A stretch of DNA of 64,000 nucleotides from Shouchella sp047238345 (GCF_047238345.1 NZ_JBDFMQ010000001.1:1054001-1118000), one strand, 5' to 3'. Counted from the first letter of the stretch, positions 17,828 to 26,137 are shown. Program-made: numbers and translations. The notes: generated by a model not told the origin, from the letters alone.

Positions 17828-17857
17828 TTGACACTGTCTTGTCCGTTTGATTATGAT
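17828..17857 (+). promoter_or_regulatory. SigmaA-type promoter of the carbohydrate operon
   Basis: TTGACA (17828-17833) and TATGAT (17852-17857) are separated by 18 bases, about 50 bases before the aldolase start. Confidence 0.65.
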
Positions 17858-17906
17858 CGTCACAACACGAATAGAATTCTCAGTATTTTGACAAATGGAG
17901 GCTACA

Positions 17907-18701
17907 ATGACAAAAACGCGTCGGTTACATCAACTCTTCGCAAAAGATGGCAAGTCGTTAACCCTAGCTCTGGATGGCTATTATTTTTCAACAAATACAA
18001 ACGGTATTGATACAGTGATCAAGCAAATGCCCCAACTTATTGATAATGGATTGGATGCGGTTTTAGTCACTTATGGGCTCGCAAAACGTTATTCGGAGTG
18101 GTTTCATGAGGTTGGATTGGTGGTTCGTGCAGACATATCAACAAGTGTTTATGATTTATCCGTTCCAAACACAGCCTCTCTACTAACGGTAGAGGATGCG
18201 TTGCGACTTGGCGCAGATGGCATCATAGCCATGACGTTTCCAGGTGCTCCTAATGAAGCAGACACACATCAAGCAGCATGGGCATTAGCTAAGGATGCAG
18301 AGCGGTGGAACTTTCCTTTCATTTGTGAATCTTTACCAAATGGCTATGCCATTACTGACAAGGATTCAAATGACCCTTACGTAATTGCGTCTGCTGCCCG
18401 AATTGCGGTTGAGCTAGGGGCTGATGTTGTGAAAACTCGTTATTCTGGTGGGGTGGATGATTGGGTTATTGCCGAACAAGCGCAAGTCCCTGTTTTAGCA
18501 TTAGGTGGTCCAAAGACAAAAGATGTGAAGGCCTACTTATCGTTTGTGAAGCACTGTATGGATTGTGGCGCAAAAGGGGTTGCTGTTGGTCGAAATATTA
18601 TTCAAAGCGAAAATCCAGCAGGGCTCGTTGCTGCATTGAATTGCTTAATTCATGAAAATGGAGAGATTGACTACGCGTACCAGTTGTATAGAAATCATTA
18701 A
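17907..18701 (+). CDS. DhnA/LsrF-type class I aldolase
   Basis: The 264-residue TIM-barrel protein belongs to the DeoC/FbaB/LacD aldolase superfamily. The probable Schiff-base lysine is in ADVVKTRYSGG, and GADGIIAMTFPG and ALGGPKTKD match barrel strands of the DhnA/LsrF group. It probably splits or transfers a ketose phosphate made by the downstream kinase. ATG 17907 is used because the RBS AATGGAGG lies just before it. It is the first gene of a four-gene operon. Confidence 0.82.
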   Translation: MTKTRRLHQLFAKDGKSLTLALDGYYFSTNTNGIDTVIKQMPQLIDNGLDAVLVTYGLAKRYSEWFHEVGLVVRADISTSVYDLSVPNTASLLTVEDALRLGADGIIAMTFPGAPNEADTHQAAWALAKDAERWNFPFICESLPNGYAITDKDSNDPYVIASAARIAVELGADVVKTRYSGGVDDWVIAEQAQVPVLALGGPKTKDVKAYLSFVKHCMDCGAKGVAVGRNIIQSENPAGLVAALNCLIHENGEIDYAYQLYRNH

Positions 18702-18726
18702 AGGCCAGTAATCGAGGAGGATGATG

Positions 18727-20253
18727 ATGCGCTATGTGTTAGGGATTGATAATGGTGGAACGTTGACAAAAGCAGCTCTCTACGATTTATCAGGGAAAGA
18801 AATTCAAATCGCAATGAAAAAGACGCGAATGATCACCACACAGCCTTATCATACAGAACGAGATTGCGAAGAGTTATGGCAAGCAAACCTCATGGTTATT
18901 CGTGAAGTCTTAGCTTCAGCGAACATCAATGCAGAGGACATTATTGGTATTTCCATCACAGGGCATGGAAACGGTTTGTATATGGCAAACGAACGAGGAG
19001 AACCGACATACAACGGAATCATTTCTACTGATCAGAGAGCAACGACATACGTGGAACAGTGGAAGCAAGATGGACGATTTGAAGGAGAAATTTTGCCGAA
19101 AACCATGCAATCGGTTTGGGCTGGGCAACCAGTGTCATTACTCGCCTGGTTAAAAGACAACGAACCGGATGTACTCAATAAAACGACCTATATTTTTATG
19201 GTGAAAGATTATGTTCGATTTAAGTTAACAGGAGAAGCGTATGTCGAGGAAACGGATGCATCCGGGACATGTTTGCTTAATGTACGAGACCGCTGTTATG
19301 ATCGTGAATTGCTATCATTCTTTGGCATTGAGGATGTATACGAAAAACTTCCCCCATTAAAAAGGTCAACCGAATGTTGTGGCCATATCACGGAAACAGT
19401 CGCACAATTAACTGGTTTAAAAGAAGGTACGCCGGTGGCAGGAGGTATTTTTGACATTTCCGCATCAGCCATTGCTTCAGGCATAGTACGAGAAGATCAA
19501 TTGTGCATTGTAGCTGGTACATGGAGTATTAATGAATACATCACAACAAAACCCGTTATTGATAAACATTTATTTATGACATCCATTTACTGTATGGAAG
19601 GATACTGGCTAACAACTGAAGCAAGTCCAACGTCAGCGAGTAATTTGGAGTGGTACATTGACGAATGGATGAAGCAAGAAAAGGTTGAGGCAGAGCGGCA
19701 AGGACGTTCTATCTATGACGAGTGTAACGAGCTTGTGGCGAAAACAAAGGCTGAAGACAGTCAGTTATTGTTTTTACCGTTCCTTTTCGGATCAAACACA
19801 GTGAGGAATGCGAGTTCGTGCTTTATCGGTCTTTCAAGCTGGCATACAAGAGCCTATGTCTTGCGTGCAATCTATGAGGGTGTTGTGTTTAGCCACTTAG
19901 CTCATGTCAAACAACTGTTGCACTATCGAAAAGCGCCAACTTCAGTTCGGATCGCAGGTGGTGTGACAAAGTCAGATGTTTGGGTGCAAATGTTTGCGGA
20001 TGCGTTACAGCTTCCATTAGAAATTGTTGATATACAGGAACATGGAACGTTAGGGACTGCGATGTGTGCAGCTGTGATGGCAGGAACATATAAGTCAATA
20101 GAAGAGGCATCTACTTCAATGGTTAACGTGGCACGACGAATTGAACCGAATCTAGGAAAAGCGAAGGTCTATCAGCAAAAATTCAAGCTTTATCAGCAGA
20201 CTGTCGAAAAAATGGAACAAGTATGGGCGTTAGGAGCGAAGCAATGGACTTAG
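18727..20253 (+). CDS. FGGY-family carbohydrate kinase
   Basis: The 508-residue kinase has the N-terminal phosphate loop GIDNGGTLTK, the central substrate region DATDASG-like (EETDASGTCLLN) and the C-terminal ATPase domain with RIAGGVTKSDVWVQMFAD. The family phosphorylates sugars or polyols (xylulose, ribulose, glycerol, AI-2). This one resembles L-xylulose/LyxK- or LsrK-like branches, but the substrate cannot be fixed. The start is at ATG 18727 because GAGGAGG ends at 18720. Its 3' end overlaps the SDR gene by 10 bases. Confidence 0.87.
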   Translation: MRYVLGIDNGGTLTKAALYDLSGKEIQIAMKKTRMITTQPYHTERDCEELWQANLMVIREVLASANINAEDIIGISITGHGNGLYMANERGEPTYNGIISTDQRATTYVEQWKQDGRFEGEILPKTMQSVWAGQPVSLLAWLKDNEPDVLNKTTYIFMVKDYVRFKLTGEAYVEETDASGTCLLNVRDRCYDRELLSFFGIEDVYEKLPPLKRSTECCGHITETVAQLTGLKEGTPVAGGIFDISASAIASGIVREDQLCIVAGTWSINEYITTKPVIDKHLFMTSIYCMEGYWLTTEASPTSASNLEWYIDEWMKQEKVEAERQGRSIYDECNELVAKTKAEDSQLLFLPFLFGSNTVRNASSCFIGLSSWHTRAYVLRAIYEGVVFSHLAHVKQLLHYRKAPTSVRIAGGVTKSDVWVQMFADALQLPLEIVDIQEHGTLGTAMCAAVMAGTYKSIEEASTSMVNVARRIEPNLGKAKVYQQKFKLYQQTVEKMEQVWALGAKQWT

Positions 20254-21002
20254 GATTAAGTGGAAAGCATGCGATTGTGACAGGGGGATCTAGGGGAGTA
20301 GGCAAAGAGATCGCTTTATCGTTAGCGGCAGAAGGGGTTCATGTTACGCTAACGTATCAAGGACAGCGTGAAAAGGCAGAGGAAGTTGTAGGAGAAATTC
20401 AAGCAACAGGGAGAAATGCGCATGCTGTGAAGATGGATCTTGCCGATTCAACGAGTATGCAGGCATTATTTCAGCAAGCAAATGCACAGGTAGGTGCTGC
20501 TGATATTCTTATTAATAATGCGGGGGTATGGCCTAAAGGATACATAAAAGATCTGACACTTTCAGACTGGACGGATACGATCAATAAAAATTTAACGAGT
20601 GTTTTCCTCTTAAGTCAGTTATTTGTTCAACAGTGTCTGGATCATCAAAAAGGAGGGAAGATCTTAAATATCACATCGCAGGCAGCTTTTCACGGCGCAA
20701 CCACAGGTCACGCTCACTATGCTGCAAGCAAAGCAGGGATTTTAGGCTTTGCACGATCACTCGCTAGAGAACATGCGTCAGACGGGATTACAGTCAATAA
20801 TCTTGCTTTAGGCATTGTGGAAACGGATATGATCCGGTCGTCGTTGCAAGAGAAAGAAGATTATTACTTGAGTCGAATTCCTCTTGGGCGTGTAGCACAA
20901 CCTAAAGAGATGGCGGAAATCGCAACGTTTTTAGTATCTGAAAAAGCAAACTATTTGACTGGTTCTACCTTTGACGCAACAGGTGGGATGTTAATGCGTT
21001 AA
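20244..21002 (+). CDS. Short-chain dehydrogenase/reductase
   Basis: The 252-residue classical SDR has the cofactor loop TGGSRGVGKE at the N-terminus, the NNAG motif, catalytic Ser in ITSQA and Tyr/Lys in YAASK. It probably oxidises or reduces a sugar, polyol or sugar acid in the same pathway as the flanking kinase and dehydrogenase. Start ATG 20244 follows TAGGAGCGAAGC and lies inside the end of the kinase gene, indicating translational coupling. Confidence 0.88.
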   Translation: MDLGLSGKHAIVTGGSRGVGKEIALSLAAEGVHVTLTYQGQREKAEEVVGEIQATGRNAHAVKMDLADSTSMQALFQQANAQVGAADILINNAGVWPKGYIKDLTLSDWTDTINKNLTSVFLLSQLFVQQCLDHQKGGKILNITSQAAFHGATTGHAHYAASKAGILGFARSLAREHASDGITVNNLALGIVETDMIRSSLQEKEDYYLSRIPLGRVAQPKEMAEIATFLVSEKANYLTGSTFDATGGMLMR

Positions 21003-21023
21003 AACTGTCTAAGGAGTGGGGAT

Positions 21024-22028
21024 ATGAAATGTTTGGCGATCGCTGATTTATTAATCTCTCAAGATATGTTGAAACAAGGACTTGCAACTCTTGAAGAAAA
21101 AGGGATTGAAGTAACGATTCGAGAATGGCGCCATGAGCATGTGGAAGATTTACAAAAGGATAATTTACGCATTGAACAAGATGGTGCAGATGCGGTGATG
21201 TTACCTGAAACCCTTACCCGTGACATCGATCAATATGACCTTATTATGACTCAGTTTGCGCCTTTAAATCGTGCTGTTCTGGCGGCAGCGCGCAACGTAT
21301 CCATCATCGGTGTGCTCCGTGGAGGAATAGAGAATATTGACGTGGAAGAAGCTGACGCAAGAGGGATTAAAGTCATAAATACGCCAGGTCGAAATGCACG
21401 AAGCGTAGCTGAATACACAGTTGGAATGATGATTGCAGAGATGCGAAACATAGGGCGTTCTCATGCTTCTATCATGAATGGGCATTGGCAAAAAGACTTT
21501 GCCAATCAAGACCATATTCCAGAGTTAGGGCGGCAGACAGTTGGCTTAATTGGATATGGTCATATTGGTCAGCTTGTTGCAAAATATCTAGGTGTGTTTG
21601 GAACGAACATTCTCTTTTACGATCCATATTTTCAAGGGGAGACAGTATGTACTCAGGTCGAGTTAGATGAGTTGTTGCACGCTTCTGATGTCGTGAGTTT
21701 ACATGGGCGGTTAACAGCTGAAACAAAAGGAATGTTAGGAGATGAGCAATTTCGAAAAATGAAACGAACGGCGATTCTGATTAATACCGCTCGGTCAGGT
21801 CTAGTAAAAGAAGAAGCGTTAGTTAGAGCTTTGCAAGAAAACATAATAGCTGGCGCAGCGCTAGATACGTTCGACTATGAACCTTTAAAGAAGGATAGTC
21901 GTTTTCTCTCACTAAATAATGTCACTTTAACGGCCCATTTAGCAGGGAGCACGATCGATGCCTTTCGCCACACACCTACGTTACTAGCAGAACGGGTTAT
22001 GTCTTATCTAGATAGTGGACGTAAATAA
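21024..22028 (+). CDS. D-2-hydroxyacid dehydrogenase family protein
   Basis: The 334-residue protein is of the SerA/glyoxylate-reductase type. The NAD-binding motif GYGHIG is at residues 177-182, the catalytic Arg region is LINTARSGLV, and the final His is in TAHLAGST. It would reduce a 2-keto acid or oxidise a D-2-hydroxyacid, consistent with sugar-acid breakdown. It starts MKCLAIADLL after AAGGAGTGGGGAT, 21 bases after the SDR gene, and is the last intact gene of the operon. Confidence 0.87.
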   Translation: MKCLAIADLLISQDMLKQGLATLEEKGIEVTIREWRHEHVEDLQKDNLRIEQDGADAVMLPETLTRDIDQYDLIMTQFAPLNRAVLAAARNVSIIGVLRGGIENIDVEEADARGIKVINTPGRNARSVAEYTVGMMIAEMRNIGRSHASIMNGHWQKDFANQDHIPELGRQTVGLIGYGHIGQLVAKYLGVFGTNILFYDPYFQGETVCTQVELDELLHASDVVSLHGRLTAETKGMLGDEQFRKMKRTAILINTARSGLVKEEALVRALQENIIAGAALDTFDYEPLKKDSRFLSLNNVTLTAHLAGSTIDAFRHTPTLLAERVMSYLDSGRK

Positions 22029-22273
22029 GCTGGCTTTGTTTATTTCATAGATAGAAAAATAAATCAAGCGGATTGGTTATATCTTACTGGTGAAAGACCG
22101 GAAAATCTCATTGACCTATTGGAGAAAAAGAGTTTAATAAATACCATTCAATCTTTTCATGGCGCTATTGGGTATAGTGCTTTAATGGGTCGAGTCTATT
22201 CTACGATGGACAGAAGATAGAGGTTCTTGGCAGAGCTCATGTGTTTCAAGAAGGAAAGAAAAAACTAGAATGA
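22029..22273 (+). pseudogene. Relic of an unidentified gene, frameshifted
   Basis: Directly after the dehydrogenase stop, the same frame is open for about 62 codons (GFVYFIDRKINQADW ... SALMGRVYS) with no start or RBS. A second frame, offset by one base near 22205, then continues YDGQKIEVLGRAHVFQEG to a TGA at 22271-22273. The two pieces read as one protein tail if a frameshift is repaired. The tail GRVYSYDGQ-(x)-GRAHVF is vaguely hotdog-thioesterase-like, but I cannot identify the family. Confidence 0.5.
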
Positions 22274-22287
22274 ATTTCATTCTAGTT
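22263..22287. terminator. Perfect 12-bp hairpin terminator, bidirectional
   Basis: AACTAGAATGAA and TTCATTCTAGTT pair perfectly. On the reverse strand the hairpin is followed by TTTTTTC, so it terminates the small gene at 22322-22492; on the forward strand it ends the carbohydrate operon. Confidence 0.85.
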
Positions 22288-22321
22288 GAAAGTTAACGTA
22301 TGTATGAAACATAGCGGTTTT

Positions 22322-22492
22322 TTATTGTTCGTTAATTTTTGCGACCGACCAAGGGTTTTTTGGATTGAGCGTGTTGAGCTTTTTCGCATACTCTAGTGCG
22401 TTTTCAAACTCAATAAATACACGGTCAGTTACAGAATGGATATTTTTCAAAATGAAAGTCTGCCCATCTACGAGCCTTTTAAGATGATACAT
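22322..22492 (-). CDS. 56-residue small protein of unknown function (paralogue of 90-260)
   Basis: The reverse-strand ATG at 22490-22492 follows GAGGAGGAACGCTC, a very strong ribosome binding site, and runs to TAA at 22322-22324. The product starts MYHLKRLVDG and ends PWSVAKINEQ. It has the same length and layout as the product at 90-260: MY-x-L-x-R start, Gly10, an I-L pair near residue 14-15, FEN/SYE turn, A-x-x-(Y/F)-A-K helix and late Trp. It has its own terminator downstream. Soluble, no signal peptide. Function unknown. Confidence 0.82.
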   Translation of the reverse strand: MYHLKRLVDGQTFILKNIHSVTDRVFIEFENALEYAKKLNTLNPKNPWSVAKINEQ

Positions 22493-22582
22493 GAGCGTTC
22501 CTCCTCAAATGATTAGGATACATCTATTATACTGCTTTAGCGTAGTTACGTATATGCAAAAATCATGTAATCGATGCAAAAT

Positions 22583-22963
22583 TTATGTATTAGCCTCTTT
22601 TTTTATAGAATTAAGAATGGCTTTGGTTAGTAGTCTAGCCATTGATTGGCCAATCACAATAAGCAAGCCAGATAGTACGATGACAACATTCATGGTAAAG
22701 GGGTTAAACCAGCTTGGGTTTGGAGGCGTTATAAACAGCTCCGCCAATAAAATTGATAAGAGAATCATAAACGCATTGATTAGTAGAAATTGAGAAAACC
22801 GAACTTGCATTGATAAAGCGCCAGCCACAATGGACCAAGTAATGAGAGCTCCGTAGATGAACGAATAATTAATATCAGCTTCTTGATTATGCATGGTTGT
22901 TTCATAAAAGTGAAAGAAGAATGAACCAGGGAAGATGGCAATGATGACCCACAATATTTTCAA
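22583..22963 (-). CDS. Four-helix membrane protein, unknown
   Basis: The 126-residue hydrophobic protein has about four membrane segments (near residues 3-20, 33-50, 56-75 and 88-108) and a basic C-terminus (SIKKEANT). It begins at TTG 22963 after GGAGGGGTTC. No family recognised; it stands alone between the small gene and the divergent aldehyde dehydrogenase. Confidence 0.7.
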   Translation of the reverse strand: MKILWVIIAIFPGSFFFHFYETTMHNQEADINYSFIYGALITWSIVAGALSMQVRFSQFLLINAFMILLSILLAELFITPPNPSWFNPFTMNVVIVLSGLLIVIGQSMARLLTKAILNSIKKEANT

Positions 22964-23080
22964 AGAACCCCTCCGTTTATAGATATGCCCCTTGTTAGTG
23001 TATTCTGTTCATCTTTCATTTCTCCTTTCAAATTCTTTGACTCCTTTTATTAGAAGCGTTAGAATAAAATCAACATATAT

Positions 23081-23094
23081 TGTAAGCGCTTACT
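23081..23094. promoter_or_regulatory. cre box upstream of the aldehyde dehydrogenase
   Basis: TGTAAGCGCTTACT matches the CcpA consensus TGWNANCGNTNWCA at all but the last position and is a near-perfect palindrome. It lies 25 bases before the start, so CcpA bound here should block transcription when preferred sugars are present. Confidence 0.8.
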
Positions 23095-23119
23095 TTAACT
23101 TAAAAGAGGAGGAATGAAC

Positions 23120-24637
23120 ATGATTTATGCAAATCCGAATCAAGAAGGCTCACTCGTTTCATTTAAACAGAAATATGATAACTATATTAATGGTGAATGG
23201 ACGGAGCCTGTTAAAGGTCAATACTTTGAAAACATCTCGCCTGTTACGGGGGAAGTGTTTTGTGAACTAGCCCGCTCAACGTCAGAGGATATTGAATTAG
23301 CGCTAGATGCTGCACATGAGGCAAAGGTGAGTTGGGGAAAAACATCTCCAGCGGATCGTGCCAATCTTTTAAACAGAATAGCAGATCGAATTGAAGACAA
23401 TAGCGAAATGCTTGCTGTAGCAGAGACTTGGGACAATGGAAAAGCAGTTCGAGAAACGTTAGCGGCAGATGTACCGTTAATGGTCGATCACTTCCGCTAT
23501 TTTGCTGCGACGATTCGTGCACAAGAAGGTAGTTTAAGTCAGCTAGATGAGGATACGGTGGCTTATCATTTTCATGAACCATTAGGCGTTGTCGGACAAA
23601 TTATCCCGTGGAATTTTCCGTTGTTAATGGCGACCTGGAAGCTTGCACCAGCGTTAGCTGCTGGTAATTGTGTGGTCTTAAAACCAGCGGAACAAACGCC
23701 AGCATCGATTATGGTGTTGCTTGAGTTAATTGAAGACCTGTTACCAAAAGGCATTATCAATGTCGTAAACGGTTATGGTGTAGAAGCAGGAAAGCCGCTT
23801 GCTTCGAACCCAAGAATTGCAAAGATTGCGTTCACTGGGGAAACGACGACAGGAAGATTGATTATGCAGTATGCATCACAGAATATTATCCCGGTCACAC
23901 TCGAATTAGGTGGTAAATCACCGAATATCTTTTTTAAAGATATTATGGACGAAGACGATGATTTCTTAGATAAAGCTGTAGAAGGGTTTGTAATGTTTGC
24001 GCTTAACCAAGGCGAAGTTTGCACATGTCCATCTAGAGCATTAATTGATGAGTCCATCTATGATGCATTTATGGAACGGGCACTTAAACGAGTGAAGGAA
24101 ATAAAGATCGGCAATCCACTTGATACAGAAACCATGATGGGGGCGCAAGCATCTTCTGAACAAATGGAAAAAATCCTCTCTTATATAGACATAGGGAAAC
24201 AAGAAGGTGCCGAAATTCTGACTGGCGGAGAGCAAAGCAAGATCGAAGGGAACGAAAATGGCTATTATATTCAGCCAACTGTCTTTAAAGGAACAAATCA
24301 GATGCGAATTTTCCAAGAAGAAATTTTTGGGCCTGTTGTCTCTGTTACGACATTTAAAACGGCAGACGAAGCGCTAGAAATTGCCAATGATACACTATAC
24401 GGCTTAGGTGCCGGGGTTTGGACTCGTAATATGAATCAAGCCTATCGCTTCGGTCGCAGCATTGAAGCAGGTCGAGTGTGGACGAATTGCTACCATGCGT
24501 ATCCAGCTCATGCTGCATTTGGTGGCTATAAAAACTCAGGAATTGGTCGGGAAAATCATAAAATGATGTTGGATCATTATCAACAGACAAAGAATTTATT
24601 AGTCAGCTATGGCACAAGTCCGATGGGGCTTTTCTAA
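23120..24637 (+). CDS. NAD-dependent aldehyde dehydrogenase (AcoD/ExaC type)
   Basis: The 505-residue ALDH has the Glu signature LELGGKSPN and the nucleophile region NQGEVCTCPSR, typical of acetaldehyde/chloroacetaldehyde dehydrogenases, with IIPWNFPLLM for NAD binding. It oxidises aldehydes to acids in the cytoplasm. ATG 23120 has GAGGAGGA at proper spacing; ATG 23114 is too near the site. It is followed by a DUF779 gene, a common pairing for this ALDH branch, and is preceded by a cre box. Confidence 0.93.
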   Translation: MIYANPNQEGSLVSFKQKYDNYINGEWTEPVKGQYFENISPVTGEVFCELARSTSEDIELALDAAHEAKVSWGKTSPADRANLLNRIADRIEDNSEMLAVAETWDNGKAVRETLAADVPLMVDHFRYFAATIRAQEGSLSQLDEDTVAYHFHEPLGVVGQIIPWNFPLLMATWKLAPALAAGNCVVLKPAEQTPASIMVLLELIEDLLPKGIINVVNGYGVEAGKPLASNPRIAKIAFTGETTTGRLIMQYASQNIIPVTLELGGKSPNIFFKDIMDEDDDFLDKAVEGFVMFALNQGEVCTCPSRALIDESIYDAFMERALKRVKEIKIGNPLDTETMMGAQASSEQMEKILSYIDIGKQEGAEILTGGEQSKIEGNENGYYIQPTVFKGTNQMRIFQEEIFGPVVSVTTFKTADEALEIANDTLYGLGAGVWTRNMNQAYRFGRSIEAGRVWTNCYHAYPAHAAFGGYKNSGIGRENHKMMLDHYQQTKNLLVSYGTSPMGLF

Positions 24638-24664
24638 TTAGTAAATTAAAGAGGAGATGAGCGT

Positions 24665-25015
24665 GTGGTTGAGAAAGTAACAGCAACAGAAACAGCGATC
24701 GCCTTTTTAGAAACATTAAAAGATAAACATGGACCGCTTATGTTCCATCAATCAGGTGGATGTTGTGATGGAAGCTCTCCCATGTGTTATCAAGCTGGAG
24801 AATTTCTTGTTGGAGACAGTGATATTCTATTGGGAACCATTGCAGACACTCCTTTTTACATGAGCAAAGTTCAATATGAATATTGGAAGCATACACAAAT
24901 TATTGTTGATGTCGTGGATGGACGTGGAGGGATGTTTTCCATTGAAGGGCCAGAGGGAAAACGATTTTTAACTCGATCAAGAGTATTTACAGAGGAAGAA
25001 CGAGCTGCGTTCTAA
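24665..25015 (+). CDS. DUF779 protein
   Basis: The 116-residue protein has the DUF779 signature HQSGGCCDGSSPMC with a paired-Cys cluster, suggesting metal or redox binding. DUF779 genes recur directly downstream of AcoD-type aldehyde dehydrogenases; the role is not established. The GTG start at 24665 follows GAGGAGATGA. It is co-transcribed with the ALDH (27-base gap) and followed by a bidirectional terminator. Confidence 0.88.
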   Translation: MVEKVTATETAIAFLETLKDKHGPLMFHQSGGCCDGSSPMCYQAGEFLVGDSDILLGTIADTPFYMSKVQYEYWKHTQIIVDVVDGRGGMFSIEGPEGKRFLTRSRVFTEEERAAF

Positions 25016-25020
25016 ATAGC

Positions 25021-25054
25021 AAAAAAGGAGATGGTTTTAAGCCTCTCCTTTTTC
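25021..25054. terminator. Bidirectional terminator between DUF779 and sortase genes
   Basis: AAAAAGGAGA and TCTCCTTTTT make a 10-bp stem. The stop of the reverse-strand sortase gene (25037-25039) lies in its loop and the last sense codons in its right arm. Confidence 0.88.
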
Positions 25055-25963
25055 TTGTGCTTGCTTGGATTCATTTCCAAAATAATCAACGGTTTTTACT
25101 GTATAGTCAACATCGTCATTTTCAATGAGATAAGATTTTCTCTCTTGCTGAGATACACTAGCTACATACGTTTCTTTTCCGTTTTCACTTACTTCATATA
25201 TCCGGTAGCCTGCAATGTAGTCATCACGAACGGCATACCATGATAATAGATTTCCTTGTATGGCTAGTTCCGTAGGCTCGGTAGGAATTCCTTCGCTATC
25301 TGTATCCTCAACTAGTGAAGTATAGACAACTAGGCGTTCATCGTGATTGCCTGTTTGACGGTCAAATGTGCCCGTACACGTAATTAAATTGAGTTGCTTG
25401 TCATCTGTTGAACCAAAAATCTCTGTTAGAGGTGCATCATCATACGGATAACTTTCAATTTTATCAACCGTAAATTCTAATTCTTCCCCATCTTCATCGG
25501 TCACGAAAATGGATTGATCTTCTTCTAAATCACCTAAATAAAAGAACACTGCGGGGCCATTGTTGTCATCGACGTGTCCTGCTAAAACAGCATTTCCACG
25601 ACCACCAGGTTTTGTTCCTGGTTCATACCAACCAACATCGGTTCCGTTATCGGGGACACCCATTTGTCCATTCTCGAGCAAACCTACTTCAGTAATTGGC
25701 GCTGCAACATCGAGTGCGGGAATTCTTAATTCAGAAGGAAACAGTTCGCTTTGTTTGTTTAGCTCAGCATATGCGGTATCCAATGTCTCCTGGTCGATCG
25801 AAAATTCCTCCGCAATGGTTTGTTCCGCTTCAATTTCAACAGGAGGCTCAATTTCATCTTGGGCTGTGGGTTGTTGGGAGGAGGATGGTTCTTCTGCAGA
25901 CGTACTGCATCCAATGAGCGTTAAAAGCGAAAGGAAGAGTACAGCCAGTGGTCTTATTTGCAC
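25037..25963 (-). CDS. Lipoprotein sortase, class F/D-like
   Basis: The 308-residue protein starts at GTG 25963 after AAAGGAGGTAGATC. Its signal peptide ends in the lipobox LIGC (Cys19), so it is a membrane-tethered lipoprotein rather than the usual single-pass sortase. After a Glu/Pro/Ser-rich linker the sortase barrel spans about 90-225: catalytic His in LAGHVDD, Cys in LITCTG, Arg in DERLVVY. The C-terminal 75 residues form a fibronectin III-like beta domain. Downstream of a gene with an MPQTG sorting signal, it is the likely enzyme attaching that protein. An extended ATG start at 26002 runs through a U-tract and was rejected. Confidence 0.88.
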   Translation of the reverse strand: MQIRPLAVLFLSLLTLIGCSTSAEEPSSSQQPTAQDEIEPPVEIEAEQTIAEEFSIDQETLDTAYAELNKQSELFPSELRIPALDVAAPITEVGLLENGQMGVPDNGTDVGWYEPGTKPGGRGNAVLAGHVDDNNGPAVFFYLGDLEEDQSIFVTDEDGEELEFTVDKIESYPYDDAPLTEIFGSTDDKQLNLITCTGTFDRQTGNHDERLVVYTSLVEDTDSEGIPTEPTELAIQGNLLSWYAVRDDYIAGYRIYEVSENGKETYVASVSQQERKSYLIENDDVDYTVKTVDYFGNESKQAQEKGEA

Positions 25964-25989
25964 AACAGATCTACCTCCTTTGGAATGAT

Positions 25990-26081
25990 AAAAAAGTGCC
26001 ATCGACGGACACTCTCCGTGAGTAATGTCTCAGCTAACTTAAGCTTTTGCAAGACCCTGCAGGAGTGACCGTCTGATGCAC
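25990..26081 (-). other. Large structured element: 17-bp interrupted stem ending in a U-tract
   Basis: On the reverse strand GTGCATCAGACGG (5' side, from 26081) pairs with CCGTCGATGGCAC (3' side, to 25996) with two single-base bulges. CACTC/GAGTG extends it inward past a T-T mismatch, and further GTCT/AGAC and AGCT/AGCT stems form inside. TTTTTT follows at 25990-25995. It may be the terminator of the anchored-protein gene, an attenuator of the sortase gene, or a structured RNA. It fits no riboswitch class I know. Confidence 0.6.
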
Positions 26082-26088
26082 TTCATGT

Positions 26089-26128
26089 CGCATTGAACGA
26101 TTGACTACTGAATAGATCAATCAATGCG
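26089..26128. other. Hairpin CGCATTGA ... TCAATGCG after the anchored-protein gene
   Basis: Eight-base arms, continued by TTGA/TCAA, flank a 24-base interior. Only the forward strand has a T-rich tail (TTGTTTTT), so it could end an antisense transcript or protect the 3' end of the reverse-strand mRNA. Confidence 0.45.
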
Positions 26129-26137
26129 TTGTTTTTC

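Noticed and set aside
25990..26081. Known riboswitch class (c-di-GMP, c-di-AMP, SAM, THF) before the sortase gene
   Set aside because: The conserved core sequences of those classes are absent; only the secondary structure is supported.
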